Counted from the stretch's first letter, positions 1-18,673 are shown. The stretch is DNA of 64,000 nucleotides from Earliella scabrosa (GCA_022605405.1 JABYQQ010000002.1:2108001-2172000), one strand, 5' to 3'. Program-made: numbers and translations. The notes: a model not told the origin generated them from the letters alone.

Positions 1-1740
1 GATGCATGAGCCAAATAACGCCGCTATAGGGCAGACCCTTAGTTCGCACGTTTCAAGGAAACATACTTGTTCTAGTCGAGAGGTGCAGATGGGCTGGTCT
101 GCCAGCAGCCAGCTGTGAGCGTTATACGGAACGACGGAGACAGTGACAACACATAGGAATGAACTGTCTCGAGGAAGAGCAATGGTTGTATCTTCTCGCC
201 GGGAGGCCAGTGCGGGGGTATGGGGCTGAGGGTATGCCATGGCTCTCGGATCCGCGCAATTGAGTTCGAAGACGCGCCTGAACCTGGTCTGTGTGCCGTG
301 CCGAGCTGTCTATGCCGATACCAAACACAGGGGTTCAGCGTGAGGATGTCAAGGCACACTGAGCTGAGGACTTACCCATGATTATTATGACATGGGATGT
401 TTGCGGACCGTGTTGACGTACTCTGGGAGTGGATGTTGCACGACCTATGTATTGCTGCGAATCGATGGCTCTAGATGGTCCCAGGATTTGTGATAATTTG
501 AGCTCGGCATTGCGTCTTGAGGTGTTGTGGCCGATTTCGGAAGTCGGTTGAAGAGGTGTCGACACGAGAAGATGAGTCATCTGGAACAACTATTGAGCCG
601 GTCCCAACTTACGTAAGTCCCCATCGCACAACACCGGCGCTACCGTATCCAACAGGTTGCTTCCCGATTCTCCTCAGTCACAAGTTATCGCACCAGTTGT
701 TGGCCATTGGCCGTGTAGGCTTCGCGCGGTGAGAACGTTTGAGAAAGCTTTACGCCTCTATACTCACTTAACAAGGATTCTTCCAGGGCTGCGACGTCGG
801 CAGTCGAGATAAGGTACTGCCAGCTCGATCGGTCAACGGAGCAGAAACATGGCCATTCGAATGTCTTCAATATGCATCAGTGTATGACATTGGACATGGC
901 ACTTTTCTTATGACTAGACTCGCAGTACCTATCATAACGTCAGGAGGCCAGACGCCAACGAACTCAAATGCGACTTAGTACGCATTGCAGGTGGTCGTAG
1001 GCACGGTGCGCATGAGCACGGCTTCTTGGTCTTGTGTTGACGCTCACGAAGGTTTAGGCCGAGCCCCATATTGTCGCGCTGAAGCATCAGGTCCGGTTTT
1101 AGACTTGAAGCCGGTCCCGAGCGACACTACTCACGGTCATTCGCAAGCACTCCGCTGAATCGCATGTACGGCAATCCGCTTTCGGTCCCGCGACTTAGGT
1201 GTGCCTCGAGGTTCCTTTGCCAAGTTAGTATCTCTGTCTAGTCTTCCGCCGACACGACCCGCCTCATCTGTCAACGGCCCCTCGCATTCACGGCGCTGAC
1301 GATGAGATATTCTTGGTCTCCTAAGGCATCGAAGATGTCGTTAACTATCGCACGATAGAGGTACACTGAGCTTAACTTCCCCTTGCTGTCAACACTGACG
1401 CTTTGATCAGTGCTTATCGGGATGTCCGTATGGCAGACGGCCGGAATTCCCTGTGGAGATGCTGCTACTCAGCCCGGTAAGGACAGTTTGCCATGCTGTC
1501 CACAATGCCGAGGTCAGTTTCATCGTCAACTCATTGTGGCGCTGAGCCAACTGATGATGGTATTCCTAGCTATCTTCTGCGCGTTCTCAGCGGACCATGC
1601 TATAACGGTCACCTCTGACACGGCTCAGCTTCGAGACGTCTGAAGGAAGTTTGAACGCCGCGACTGTGCGCCACGATTGGTTGTATCCGAAGGAACAAGC
1701 AACACACCGACCCCATGGACTAGGTCCCGCCGCCGTTACG
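1..1740. other. Intergenic region upstream of the first peroxidase gene
   Basis: No convincing gene is seen. Open frames here are short, overlap on both strands and start or stop without splice logic. A stretch at about 390-440 (ending in the words gttgacgtactctgggagtg) matches blocks that lie 1.1-1.2 kb upstream of the other four peroxidase genes, so part of this region belongs to the duplicated peroxidase unit. A first inverted CCAAT word (GATTGG) stands at 1675-1680. Confidence 0.5.
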
Positions 1741-3351
<1,611 letters not shown>

Positions 3352-3430
3352 GTGGTGACGTTCGAGCATGGCATTTCACTGCCTGTAGATATATGCTTTC
3401 AAGGTATGAGTCGACTTCGTGGACGCCCAA

Positions 3431-3443
3431 GTTTCGCACTGGG
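3431..3443 (+). promoter_or_regulatory. Conserved 3' motif after VP1
   Basis: GTTTCGCACTGGG lies 79 nt after the VP1 stop. Near-identical words follow all five peroxidase genes at 53-89 nt (9894, 14122, 18132 on plus; 22333-22321 on minus). Its place fits a 3' UTR or polyadenylation-linked element; the function is unknown. Confidence 0.5.
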
Positions 3444-3739
3444 CACGCTGTGGGTTTTGTAGCCGTGTGGCTTTCGATATGCGAATGTATCAACATTGTG
3501 GTGCAATTGGTCCCGCTGCTCCTGTCCTCAGTCGAAGGTAGGTCGTAGGTCTACTGCGCGACTGGCGCGTTCTTACGACATCGGGCCAAGTACGTCGGAC
3601 TACTGCGGGACATAGGTGAGCATGTGTCGGGACAATATCCCTCTGAGTTATGACTCACTGGAACAGCACTTAAGTGATTCTGATCCTCATCTACTGACTA
3701 TCAAGCACTCCTCTGTCTTTCCCTCTTCGCTCTCGGACC

Positions 3740-4960
3740 ATGGCTGCTCGCGTTCTAGGATGCCTAGACATCGCAGTCGACACCTACCAAAGGTTCTCGA
3801 CTACAGATCGTCGGGACTGGCGGTCACTCGTCTCTGCTGCTTGCGTCGGACGGTCAATCAGCCCGGCGGCTTTGGACGTGCGGTGGAGCGACCTTTTCGA
3901 CATCCTGCACCTCTTTCGCGTTCTTCCGCTGCGCAGGCCTACATCAAGCAAATCCGCCCTCTCGTTTGTCAGTGTTCCTAACTCCTATGATCTCTGATGT
4001 TTCATGAGCATCGACGTCCACGGACGCCTGTTGAAGGGGGGTATTCGAGGACACGGTGACGTCTCTCAAGAACACCGTCCGGAGGGCCGTCGACCTCAAT
4101 TCGCGCGAACTGCGTCTTACCGAACGCAGCTTCCACAGAACAACGCAGGTTTTCCCGTTATGGGGGTTTAAGAAGCTGACGTTGCTAAAGGTGGATGCTC
4201 CGGGTGTCCATACACAAGAGCAAGTCTGTTCTTTCGCATCTTTCCCGACCCGCATCTCACTACCTTGATAACCAAACCGGGTGGTCCCCGTCTCGGGCCA
4301 ACGTGATAGCTGCACGTTCACTGGTCTTGAGGTTCTGGACATCGAAGGAGGGCTGGAGAATGTATCCAACTTCTTCCATATGATGGTGTTACCAAGAGTA
4401 GCGACCGCAAAGGTGTCGGTGGCAGAACGCCCACACAAAGATCCTGCGAGCGAGCTCTGGCAGAGAATTTGCACCACGATTGCCGGGGAAAGCCTTCGTA
4501 AGATTGGGCTCTCGTACTTCGACGATCCTGAGATGGACAGCACTACGGCTGGGGACTACACGTTCACGGATCTATTCAAACCTCTCATGCCCTCTCCTAA
4601 TCTTGTCACACTCAAGGCGGTCCTAGAAGCGCAAGCGGGCTCCTACATGCGGTACTTATCCGACGTACGTCAACGGGGGAAGATCTAAACAACATCATGG
4701 ATGCGTGGCCGAACATTTGAACCCGAGTCGGCTTCACATCGGGCCTCCACCGAGCGTCTGAATGCTCGCCATTGCATTAGCTCAGGCCCGTCGACTTCTC
4801 ATTACTCTCCGCGTCAGCGCCAACTCCGGTACCGGCTGCGTCGTCTCCTCAGTGGATGCGCTGCCAGTCCTTGACCGTGGGCTGAAGGATCCCCCTGGAG
4901 TATTAGCGAGCCTAGCACCAACGCGCTATAGACGCGACGAAAGGCAGAGGGTGGGAAGTT
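3740..4960 (+). pseudogene. Decayed F-box/leucine-rich-repeat type gene
   Basis: From the ATG at 3740 the frame gives an F-box-like start with the fungal pattern AACVGRSISPAALDVRWSDL followed by a leucine-rich stretch, closely paralleling the N-terminus of the intact F-box gene at 50643. Further pieces follow in different frames: LKNTVRRAVDLNSRELRLTE near 4060, LEVLDIEGGLENVSNFF near 4330, and LLITLRVSANSGTGCV near 4795. In-frame stops and frame changes separate the pieces, and no set of GT-AG introns that I could find joins them. F-box proteins of this kind are substrate adaptors of SCF ubiquitin ligases and form very large families in mushrooms. I read this as a relic, though an unusual intron pattern cannot be excluded. 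Confidence 0.6.
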
Positions 4961-5373
4961 GCTCTCCGAAGGAAGGCGGGCAAGGGGGAAGGATACGATA
5001 AACCGAGAAGACTCTTGGGTTTTCTCGCGATGTTACAGGCAGGGAGGAAGAATGTATTAGCATGTCGTCAGTTGTCTAGAGCTTGAGATATGGACGTCAC
5101 CGAACGTTGCATATGAAGATCTTGTTTTCTAGTCATTCGAGGAAGTGCGGCCATGCACGGTGCATCCTCTAATGTGTTGGTGTCAATCCTGTGCCACTTA
5201 CCCCAATCGAGGACATCGGTGCTACAGGAGATAGTGCACGAACCCTTGGATTTCGTTGTCTGTGCTCAATATCCTCTCTGGGAGGATCTCGGAACGAGCT
5301 AACGTAAGTATTGTCAGCGAAATACGGGCTACAGAAAGAGAATATACCGGACCGGAGATGCCGAGCTTGAGGG
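4961..5373. other. Intergenic, nothing recognised
   Basis: No gene, repeat or regulatory pattern could be supported between the F-box relic and the transposon's left target duplication at 5374-5382. Confidence 0.4.
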
Positions 5374-5382
5374 GAATCAATT

Positions 5383-6080
5383 GCAAAATGGACATATGTC
5401 CGCGGCTATTAGATTTCTGTCCCTGGCGATTGACCATCTGTCCGGAGCACCTACAGTGCCCTCCCCTGTCGGCCGTTTCCCCTCAAACTTTGCAGACTAG
5501 CACTATGTACGGCTCTAATCTCGGGAAAATTATCTATATGTCGTGAAAGTTCTTCTCTGGAGCAGGAGTGTGGTACAACGTTTCCAAGGTCTCCCGGCGC
5601 TTCTCTCTCCATATACGGTATCCCCTCCTTACCCGATCAACGGCGCCTCTTGCGCTCATCTCGCCCAGAATCCCGCCGTTATGCTGACGGGACTTAGCGC
5701 CCGGGACCTCACATGGGCTCTGGTACTTTGCGTCGGGACAGAGGACTCGATCAGAGCCGGATCCTTCTTTGAATGATTTTATGGGTTTGTTCCCGACAGC
5801 ATGATTCGACTGGCACCTTATTCCAGGCAAACGGTGCCGTGGAAGAGGAGTTCTAGCTCAGGCGGACAGAAATGCAATAATCAGCGGACAGGAAAGCGCT
5901 GGCAGGCGGGCAAAAACTTCGTAATGGGCGGACGCTTATTCTCAGGTATACGGACTGTATTTCAAAAATTGTGCGGGCACAAATCACATACAACGGCGGG
6001 CAAGTATGCTTCCACACATGGGCATCAATGTAATCGATATGGACAAAAATCTAATCGCGGCGGACAAGTGGCCCCCTTGC
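5383..6080. mobile_element. Non-autonomous Mutator-like DNA transposon (698 bp)
   Basis: The element is flanked by a perfect 9-bp direct repeat GAATCAATT at 5374-5382 and 6081-6089, a target duplication length typical of Mutator-like elements. The ends are imperfect inverted repeats: GCAAAATGGACATATGTCCG on the left and, read on the other strand, GCAAGGGGGCCACTTGTCCG on the right. Similarity continues inward for about 65 bp (ATTAGATTTYTGTCC). Subterminal tandem units of about 20 bp with a GCGGACA core run inward from both ends in opposite orientation: about three units on the left (5390-5465) and about ten on the right (5862-6070). No transposase frame is present, so it depends on a partner elsewhere. 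Confidence 0.85.
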
Positions 6081-6559
6081 GAATCAATTGTGGCTTCTCG
6101 CCGCCAATGATGTATCCGAGTCTTGATCGAGATTGTTTGCTACTCTATGTGTGGAGCAAATCTACGAGATTGCGTTTAGTGAAAGACTCATAGATATATG
6201 AACCTCGATCGTGCTACGACGACTCGAATGATTCCTACGCAGGTCTGCGTCTAGAAGCTTGAAGATCTAGCAGCGGCAACCTGAGATACTTCGAACTCAG
6301 GTTGCCGTCCGCCAAGTCCCTGTGCTCGAGGACCGTAAGTTCATGGTAACGTAGCTGAGAGTACACTGATTAGACTTACAGTCGTGAGAGGGGGAGTCTG
6401 GCATGAGTGCAACACGCTTCTCTTCACCTTGAGGGCGCAACCGTGTCGAATGATGTGTAGGAGATCTGGCACTCACCCGACTGTATAGGCAGAATGTGTC
6501 GACTGCACCAGAATCACGGCATGAGGGCAACATCGGCATTGTAGGCATGATACATGTTA

Positions 6560-7500
6560 GTACTAAATGACTTGCATGACCACGCGGCAAAGCCCCCGTT
6601 CGGCACCATGCACGCCAAGCCTACACACGCTCACGCACTCCCGTCGTACCTGACGAGCTCAACGATGTCGGTGATCTACGTCGCACACTCCCTGTGTGGG
6701 CGTTATGAGGGTAGATCGCCACACAAGATTGATCCGACGGGACGGACAACAACTCATGTCCAACATCAAAGGACGTACCATCGTAAGAATACATTCATTG
6801 GAAGTCTCCGGTTGTGATGAACAGCACTGACGAGTTGGATAGAACTTGGGTGATGATGGGATTGAACCGGGATAGAACCGCCGCTAGAGCCTGAGAGAGC
6901 ATGCTCACCATGAGTACATTGCGCCATGTAACATGGCAGGAGAGATGTATCTTCAGGACCTAACAACCACCTCGCAAACTGGAAAACGATCTGATCGATC
7001 GGCCGTGGTCCAAGATGCGACATTTGATGTTCTTCAAAGCCGTCGTTTCGCTGTGTCGGGGTAGAGCCATGCCTGTATTTTCACGCCGAGAGTCAAGTGT
7101 GGGGGGTTTGGTGAGGGCATGAAATGACTGTCGAGTCCCTGTCCTCGCGTCTAGGTCCTCGGCCGCGACCTCGTGACGGCAAAACCGCCATACATGTGCC
7201 TGGTAGCAACATCGAAATGCACTGAGCGTGAGCATAGCCAAACACACTGAATCCGAGCCGTACCCATGATATGCGCTACATGAGATATTTCCCGCACGTG
7301 GTGACAGACTCTGGGACACGCTATTGAACGATTCTCCAATTGGTCCCATTCTATCGGTTCGTGAAGTCGCACGGAGATGAACCAATGTGAAGCGGCTCTG
7401 AAAGCGGGGTCCCGTACCAGGAGTCCTCGGACACACTGAGCAGGAGTGCGACACACACAAGTACTTAATCACCGTCATAGGGGAGGGATCGTGCAATCCA
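6560..7500 (-). repeat. Duplicated-unit relic, copy upstream of VP2
   Basis: Two blocks (about 6570-6720 and 7068-7390) match 14770-14900 and 15270-15550 upstream of VP4. The second block also matches 11150-11490 upstream of VP3 and, inverted, 24885-25060 upstream of VP5. Read on the minus strand the copies share conceptual peptide, for example LVHLRATSRTDRMGPIGESF here and LAHLRVSCQTERVAPIRKSF upstream of VP4. This suggests a decayed minus-strand gene carried along when the peroxidase was duplicated. An F-box/leucine-rich origin is possible but not proven. Confidence 0.6.
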
Positions 7501-8170
7501 AACTTGTCGAATCAGTGCAGCTCTGGGAGACAAGTAGGTCATGAGCATACAACCTACACAGCAGGCAGTCATAGTTGCGGAAGTTGAGCGTACTATAAGA
7601 CGAACGAGTCTAGACAAAGCCTGAGCAAGAAATGACGTAAGCGTTGGTGCTTACGTAACCGTAGGCACCCTGTTCGCCCTTCCTCGCACCTTCTCCGACT
7701 CTCACCAACGTGAGTACGACCCCTGTTCTTCCGTCCTGTCATTCGGCATCAGTTACTCTACCCTTCTCTGGCTCAAGGCGCCAGCTCGTAGGAGACAACT
7801 CGGACAGGGCAGACGACAAAGATGTTCAAGTAAGGCCTATATTTCCAGGGTTCACCATAAGTCATTGTTTGGTCCCTAACGGAGCGAAGGATACGAAGGA
7901 GACGCAGCAAGAGATGGTATCGTGTGGCTGTGATAGTCCTAACTGCTGGTCTCCAGGTCGCGATGTACATCGGAGGCATCTTGCCTCAGGTTGTTAGTTC
8001 ATCCGGAGTATGTGGTGCTGCTTACTCTCCACGGACTGAACGGTAGTCTGACACAATACTCTACTTTGTGCTCAATCTTCTCAGCAGACTGAGAGATCTT
8101 CATAGCCACAAACACGGCTCCGCCTTCAACTTCCGAGCAAGGATTTGAGAGGCTCCACATCTGCGTGTCT
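7500..8170. other. Intergenic upstream of VP2 promoter
   Basis: No gene is supported. A small inverted repeat (gacgtaagcgttggtgcttacgt, arms ACGTAAGC/GCTTACGT) lies near 7635-7655. Confidence 0.35.
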
Positions 8171-9840
<1,670 letters not shown>

Positions 9841-11140
9841 TGGATCAGGGTATACACGGCTCTATATCGTCTTTTCTCGTTTGTTGTGCCCATGTTTCGC
9901 ACTGTGTTCAAGGGTTTGTAGATCGTGCTTGTTGTGTTGTACGATGTCCTCTCCAGCTGCGGCTGTTGAATGTATATCATGTGTCAGACTACTTCTCTCG
10001 CGTGCGTGCGACTTCTCGAACGATCATATCACCGATCTGAGATAGTAAGAAGTTGCGCCTTTGCTCGATCACTCGTACTCGCCATGCCCCCAAAGCCTTT
10101 TCCCGCTAACCACGAGCGATCCTCACATAGCACTGCAGGCGTCTTGTCATATACACCCGGACGTTCATGAGCATACCACCAGACGGTTATTAGTATCACT
10201 CTCTGCCGAGACTTTGCGACGACTACTCCCTAACAGGAACAGTTCTAGACGTACTGATATCTCTTGGACTTTGCCTGGGACAGCTCAGTTCTACACATTC
10301 AGCTGAATCGTCTCCGTAACGTACAGAGGATTGAGCTTCCCGGCGTTGAGCCGCAATGTGTATTCCAGGCGTGGAGGGGTTCATGTCTGTTCTATCGTCT
10401 TACAAGCGTATTGATCACCGTATGACTGATTCGAAAGCAGGCAGATACGCCACCTGCGTGCATTACCGTTGATCACACCATCATCCTGGATTCCTGGTAC
10501 GTTAAACGTAATTGACCCTTGGCACACGTGTCCGCAAGCAAGTTGCTTGTGACCTGTAGGCTACTAACGCCTTTCTGTCGCAATCCGTCCGCCCGTCACT
10601 TGACAATGACATAACAACGTGCCAGGTCGTGAGACGTAACGCTTGAAGTTCGCGCACTACGCCCCTACAGGAATCGTTCATAATCAGATAGACTTACTGG
10701 GATGCGATGCGTGTATATCTGACCCATTAGTAAATATTTCTGCGAAGCAGGTGAGACTGATTTTAGAGACTCGTTTATTGCCCTAGAGGGCTACGCTCTA
10801 TGGTAGGCAAGCAGGTGAGACTGTGTTGACCGTGTACATGCATAAGTACCCGTACGCACTGAGCTGTGTGTATTCAAGTCTCCATGGTTGTCGAGACATA
10901 GTAGTATTGGTCTAGAAAATGAACAACCTGATTGATATGTGAGTACAAAATCGCCTCCAGCAGCCTACCCTGGATGCAACTTGTGACTTGAGCTTCAATA
11001 GATCCATGTCTGAAGTCTTATACCAACGAAGGTGCGATATATCGCAACACACCTGAGCTATATCCCGGATCATCACCACTCAGCCCTTCATTCGCATTCC
11101 AGAAGTCACATTTCGGCTCCGTCGCGACTGTATGTGATCC
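9841..11140. other. Intergenic between VP2 and the VP3 unit
   Basis: The VP2 3' motif GTTTCGCACT stands at 9894-9903. Beyond it I see no gene, terminal repeat or clear structure; open frames are short and random-looking. Confidence 0.45.
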
Positions 11141-11142
11141 GC

Positions 11143-11490
11143 CTAGTAGTACAGGTGGGCGACCTCGATGAGTGTCCTTGACTCAGTTGGGATGGAACGA
11201 GGTCTGCTGATCTCTCGCAGGAGGCGGAGTACGGGAGGAATGTCAAGGGTGCGACATGACCTGTGAACGACAGTCAATGTGCTCAGGTCTGGGCCCGAGA
11301 CCTCGTGGTATATGTTATGTTCTATCATTAGTCTCGAAGTCGGCGTGGGCAAGACATCATACAGTGCAAAGGATGCGTACTCATGAGTTGCGCAACATGA
11401 GACATTCTCGGAGTATCTTGACGTAGTCTAGGAGAGCGTGTTGAATTGTGGTACCATCTTCTCGGTATGGCAACTCACACGTAGATGCGG
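11143..11490 (-). repeat. Duplicated-unit relic, copy upstream of VP3
   Basis: Matches the blocks at 7068-7390 and 15270-15550, ending in the same words (ttctcggtatggcaactcacac here, ccctctcggtttggcaactc upstream of VP4). The minus-strand conceptual peptide contains a leucine-rich stretch (LDIPPVLRLLREISRP). It is broken by stops. It sits about 1.2 kb upstream of the VP3 ATG, the same place as in the other copies. Confidence 0.55.
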
Positions 11491-12430
11491 CATGGCAAAA
11501 GTCCTGGGAGCGCTATCCTGTACAATGCTATTTTAGCCAGCTGGAACGAGAGAGACCAATGGCTTTGTACACGCCTATTTTGGTCACGATCAGCACCGTC
11601 ACAATATGCCGAAGTCAGTTGTGCGAGAATAGACGAAAAACAGCACACTCAGTCAGAATCAACAGGCAGAGAATTAGCTTGAGCCATTGCCTGGCTCTAA
11701 CGGTCAACGGAGAGCTGGCTTGACTGGATCTGCTGGTGGTTGAAGGTGATTGAAAAGCGGCGGTATTAGAGGGTTTGAGTCGAAGGGCGAAACCGGCATG
11801 CTAGTGGCCGAGACGCCGCGTCATAACCGTGGGTGCCATACGTTACATAAGCATGAGTCAAGCGACGACAGCTCATGTTCAACTCATCAAACGATGGCTC
11901 TTGTCTCACTCCACAACCTTCGTGGTGTTGCAATCTCACGACCGCAAATGTGAGTCGATTAGTGCTTTGGGTGAAATTCGTTATGACCTTGATGTTTCGA
12001 CCGTTATCCCCTCTTGAGTCTTGACGATCGTTCTTGACGTTGTTTGACTCATAGCATTCCAGGCGAGCGCATACAACTTTTGTATGTCATCTCGATGTGA
12101 TTACGCAGTTGTGACAAGATCTACCACTTACATCATGTCCGACAGCCGGCGTATCATGACATTGCTGGAGCGGGATAGCTCGTCTGCACTCTCACTGGCA
12201 CATATCGTCCGAGGTATGTTCTTAATTGAGCTCTACTCACAGAAGAATTTAGATCTGACATGACGGGCCGATGCTCGTTCTGCATTCTCAGCGTATGAAG
12301 CTATAATTAACCGTACAGACACGGTACTCTCGCGAAATGACGACGAGGGTTTGAACCACTACCGCCTGTACTAGTTCATTGGCCGTTTGCAACTGGGTAG
12401 GCAGCAGGGGTACCGTGTCGGTCCCGTTGT
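11491..12430. other. Intergenic part of the VP3 unit
   Basis: No gene. Short matches to the VP4 upstream region (tacacgcctattttggtc at about 11567 against 15624; ctcactccacaacctt near 11907 against 15959) show that the duplicated unit continues through here. Confidence 0.4.
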
Positions 12431-12435
12431 TATGG

Positions 12436-12595
12436 TGCGCACGGCACAGCAAGCATCGAAACGCTAGCTTTGTGATTGGGCCGCCCTCTGAGAAGGATCG
12501 TGTTCGGCAGACTTGAGTTCGACATGTCAGACTCGTCTCGCTTGAACTCTCCAATGTTCATGCAAGTGGACCGAGGGTCGACAGCAGCATATAAG
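12436..12595 (+). promoter_or_regulatory. VP3 promoter
   Basis: TGCGCAC (12436-12442) fits the TGCRCNC metal-response consensus and starts the conserved GCGCACGG block. GATTGG follows at 12474-12479. The TATA-like element is the weaker TATAAGG at 12590-12596, against TATAAAAG in the other four genes. The ATG is at 12668. Confidence 0.65.
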
Positions 12596-12667
12596 GAGGC
12601 CAACTAGAATGCCAGTACCTCCTCAGAGCAATCAGCTTTCCTCACTCTCCGCCTCTTCTACTGCGCC

Positions 12668-14044
<1,377 letters not shown>

Positions 14045-14121
14045 CTTCAGAACGTACCACGCCTCCACGGCTCTGACGGCTCCGCATATTAGCTGTATGT
14101 GCATCTTGTGATTGTGCCCAT

Positions 14122-14134
14122 GTTCCGCACTGGG
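14122..14134 (+). promoter_or_regulatory. Conserved 3' motif after VP3
   Basis: GTTCCGCACTGGG, one base different from the motif after VP1, VP4 and VP5, 77 nt beyond the stop. Confidence 0.45.
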
Positions 14135-14144
14135 TGGTATGGCT

Positions 14145-14570
14145 TGTACGATGTTGATGTAATCGTATGTGAGATTGCATGATCATGTTCTATCCTTCGC
14201 GTCGCGTCGTAGGTCTCGCCACAATCTCGAGTAAGACTAATATCAGCCAGCTGGGGTTGGAGTCCAGCTCGGAAAGTAACTGGTGCCGAATATGAACTTT
14301 ATGGTGAGTGTATTATGATGAACTATCGAACACACGGTGTTCCACTATATGTGGTACGTTGATGATTGGAGAGCCCGCTAATCGAAAAAAGAACGACGAA
14401 TCCTAGAATGCGTCAATGTGCGAAGATTGCTCAATAAACAGCGTTTGCGGGATAAGGCTCAAGGAATCCAGGTGCAAGCGCACGTCGTAGTAGGAGGAAC
14501 CATAAAGTCATGCATATAGGGGGGGCAGATGCACTAATAGGCTGAATGCGTCCATAACCATAACGGACAT
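14145..14570. other. Intergenic, nothing recognised
   Basis: Short random frames only; no repeat or gene could be supported. Confidence 0.4.
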
Positions 14571-14574
14571 ACTT

Positions 14575-15560
14575 ACCCTCAAACATGCGTTCCGTGAGAG
14601 TCATCAGTCGAATAGACCATTGAGTGAGGGTTGATCATCCTACTCTTCTGGGCACCCGCCACGTCAATCGGAGGACAACACGGACTCACATGTGTCCACG
14701 ATGCAGCGAACCAAGGGCGGTAGGACGCATGAACGTCTGAGAGTGAGGGATTGAATTTGTCAGTAATGAATGAAATGACCACGCGACAAAACTCCCGACA
14801 GCGTCGTTGAACGCCAAGCCTTGTACACGCACACGCATGTCCGTACCTGAACAACCCGACAATGCCGACGATCAACTTGGACACGTCTCCTAGCTCTGCT
14901 AGGAGGGCGCAAGAGTATTGAGGATGATAATTGCCAAAACGAGAACTAATCAGAGAGATCGTGGTCAATCAACGGTACCACGTACAATCGAGTTCGAGAT
15001 CTCCTTCGTAAGCAGCATATGATGCAAGAACATGCACCTCTTGTCCTTAATCACCGCGTAGACCTACTCCAGGGGAGACGGCTTGAGGGTCCAAGAGGAA
15101 TGAAGCATTGAGATCAACAGTGACAGAACCCGTGCGAGCTATGCTGAACAGGAGACCTGCGGGAACATCATTGAATAGGATCTCCAGCCATCTAGGATGT
15201 GACAGCGACAGCGATGACATTGAGAGACGTCCCTTGCCTTGGTCGGAACTGGGCAAGGTCTGATTTTTCTCGCAGAGAGATGGGTGTGGGGGGTCTGTCG
15301 AGGGTATGAGAGGACTTGTGAAGCCCAGCTATCGCATCGAGGGGCCTCGTGACCACACTTCGTCTTGCAGTACCGTCGAGACGGAGTCAGCGTGAGTGGC
15401 ATAGAATACAGCCGGGATGTGACATACCCATGAGACACATGACATGAGACACTCCCGGAGCATGTTGGCGTATTCTGGGAGAAGCTATTGAACGACTTTC
15501 GAATTGGTGCCACCCTCTCGGTTTGGCAACTCACACGGAGGTGAGCGAGCATGAACATCC
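14575..15560 (-). repeat. Duplicated-unit relic, copy upstream of VP4
   Basis: The longest copy of the unit. Block 14770-14900 matches 6570-6720 (shared word atgaccacgcgacaaa) and block 15270-15550 matches 7068-7390. Minus-strand frames of 129 and 139 codons (14579-14968, 15139-15558) share peptide with the VP2-side copy. The block was once coding, but the frames are separated by stops and no intact gene can be built. Confidence 0.6.
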
Positions 15561-16410
15561 TGTGAATCTTGACCTGCCTTGAGGTCGCGTAGCTACTGTC
15601 CGCGGATGTTGTCGTCGTACCTACACACGTCTATTTTGGCCTTGTTGAACGGGCAAAACATTCCGTAGGTCGGCACGATATGCCTGGCCGTTGGATCATC
15701 GATCGCTGGCTAGGGGGGCTTCAGAAGGGTGAGAGATGGGACGCGGGAATACTCGCCGAACAGCAGAGAGTATTGGCGGTAAGTAGTCTAGTAGACAGTA
15801 TTGAAGCTGTAACAAGTCGCTGCTCCAGTGGCATCAGTAAGAACCAAATATGGCCAAATTCAAGCAACTATTGGTTACGTAATCATCTCAAGAAGTCTTC
15901 CAGCATCTTCCCTTTATCGTGCTTGTACGCGCACCTTATCCTCCGATCTAGCACCAATCTCACTCCACAGCCCTTGTGGGTCTACGATCTCACGCGCGAC
16001 TGGAGAGGGGCTGCGCTGCATGTTCTCGACACTTTCTTGTCTTGATAACGCCCTACACCTGCGGAAGCGCCTTCAAGTTATAATCCATTCAAGACGGTTT
16101 GGGAGAGACTTTCATATCCTGAAAATGAGCCCATAACTCAGTGTTACGCGCAGATGTTGTACTCCGGGCCCACAGAACGATATTGGGGCTCAGCGACAAG
16201 CCTAGAGCGCATGCCAAAACCACTGCGTTTCTGTTGTCCCACTCTCGTACATCGTCCGAGGTATGTTCATCATCATTGCTACCGACCGAACGCATTAAAC
16301 TCTGAGATGACGTCCTGAGATCCGTCGAGCTCTCACAACCAATGAGGCTATACTTGTCTGAGCAGACACGGCCCTCTCTCGAAGTAACGAAGAGGGTTTG
16401 TCCCCCTACT
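15561..16410. other. Intergenic part of the VP4 unit
   Basis: No gene. Contains the VP3-matching words listed for 11491-12430. Confidence 0.35.
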
Positions 16411-16481
16411 GTCTTGCATGCCCATTGGCCACCCGCGCAACACGCCGACGACTTGGTTGTGTCTACCTCGTACCCGCAATC

Positions 16482-18070
<1,589 letters not shown>

Positions 18071-18131
18071 ATGGTGTCAGTCCTGACGTTTATGCGCACC
18101 CGGTGATAGTCTGTGTTGTGATCTCACCTAA

Positions 18132-18144
18132 GTTTCGCACTGGG
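18132..18144 (+). promoter_or_regulatory. Conserved 3' motif after VP4
   Basis: GTTTCGCACTGGG, identical to the VP1 copy, 61 nt beyond the stop. Confidence 0.5.
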
Positions 18145-18607
18145 TGTTACTTTTTGTACATCTTTGGTTTGTCTTTGGTTGCTGTAGGCTGCGAGTATCG
18201 AATGTATCATCATGTGTTGACTCAACCCCTTACGTTTTGCTCACCAGTGGTCTCGGTTCTCACAACGACCCATGTAGACAGGTATGTATCGCAGCCTCCT
18301 CGTCCGGGGAGGCATCGCGTTCGCGACGCGTGTGTCACGGCACATGATTTGTGACATGACGCGCGCCCCGCCAAGGAATGCAAGGCGCTCGCAAGCAAGT
18401 TCAGGTTGGACTCGACGACCCTCTCTCCCTACAATTCTTGTTCATGACTATCTCATCTTACACGGACTACCCCTTTGACTTGCACTTGGCGTACTCCATC
18501 TATTGTCGGAGCTCGTTTTGGTCTGTGGCTTGTCGCCATGCCTTTGGACCTACTTCTACTCCCCCGCCTTGTCATTGCGACGCTGGGTGTGGCCGAGGAG
18601 AGACTGG

Positions 18608-18614
18608 ATATAAA
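18608..18614 (+). promoter_or_regulatory. TATA-like box of the 18674 gene
   Basis: TATAAAG preceded by GGA, 66 nt upstream of the chosen ATG at 18674. It supports that start over the longer frame that begins at a TTG near 18666. Confidence 0.5.
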
Positions 18615-18673
18615 GGTATGACTCCGTGTCTTTGGCGTGTCTGGTCACTTACATGAGGCGAAAGATTGGGTCC

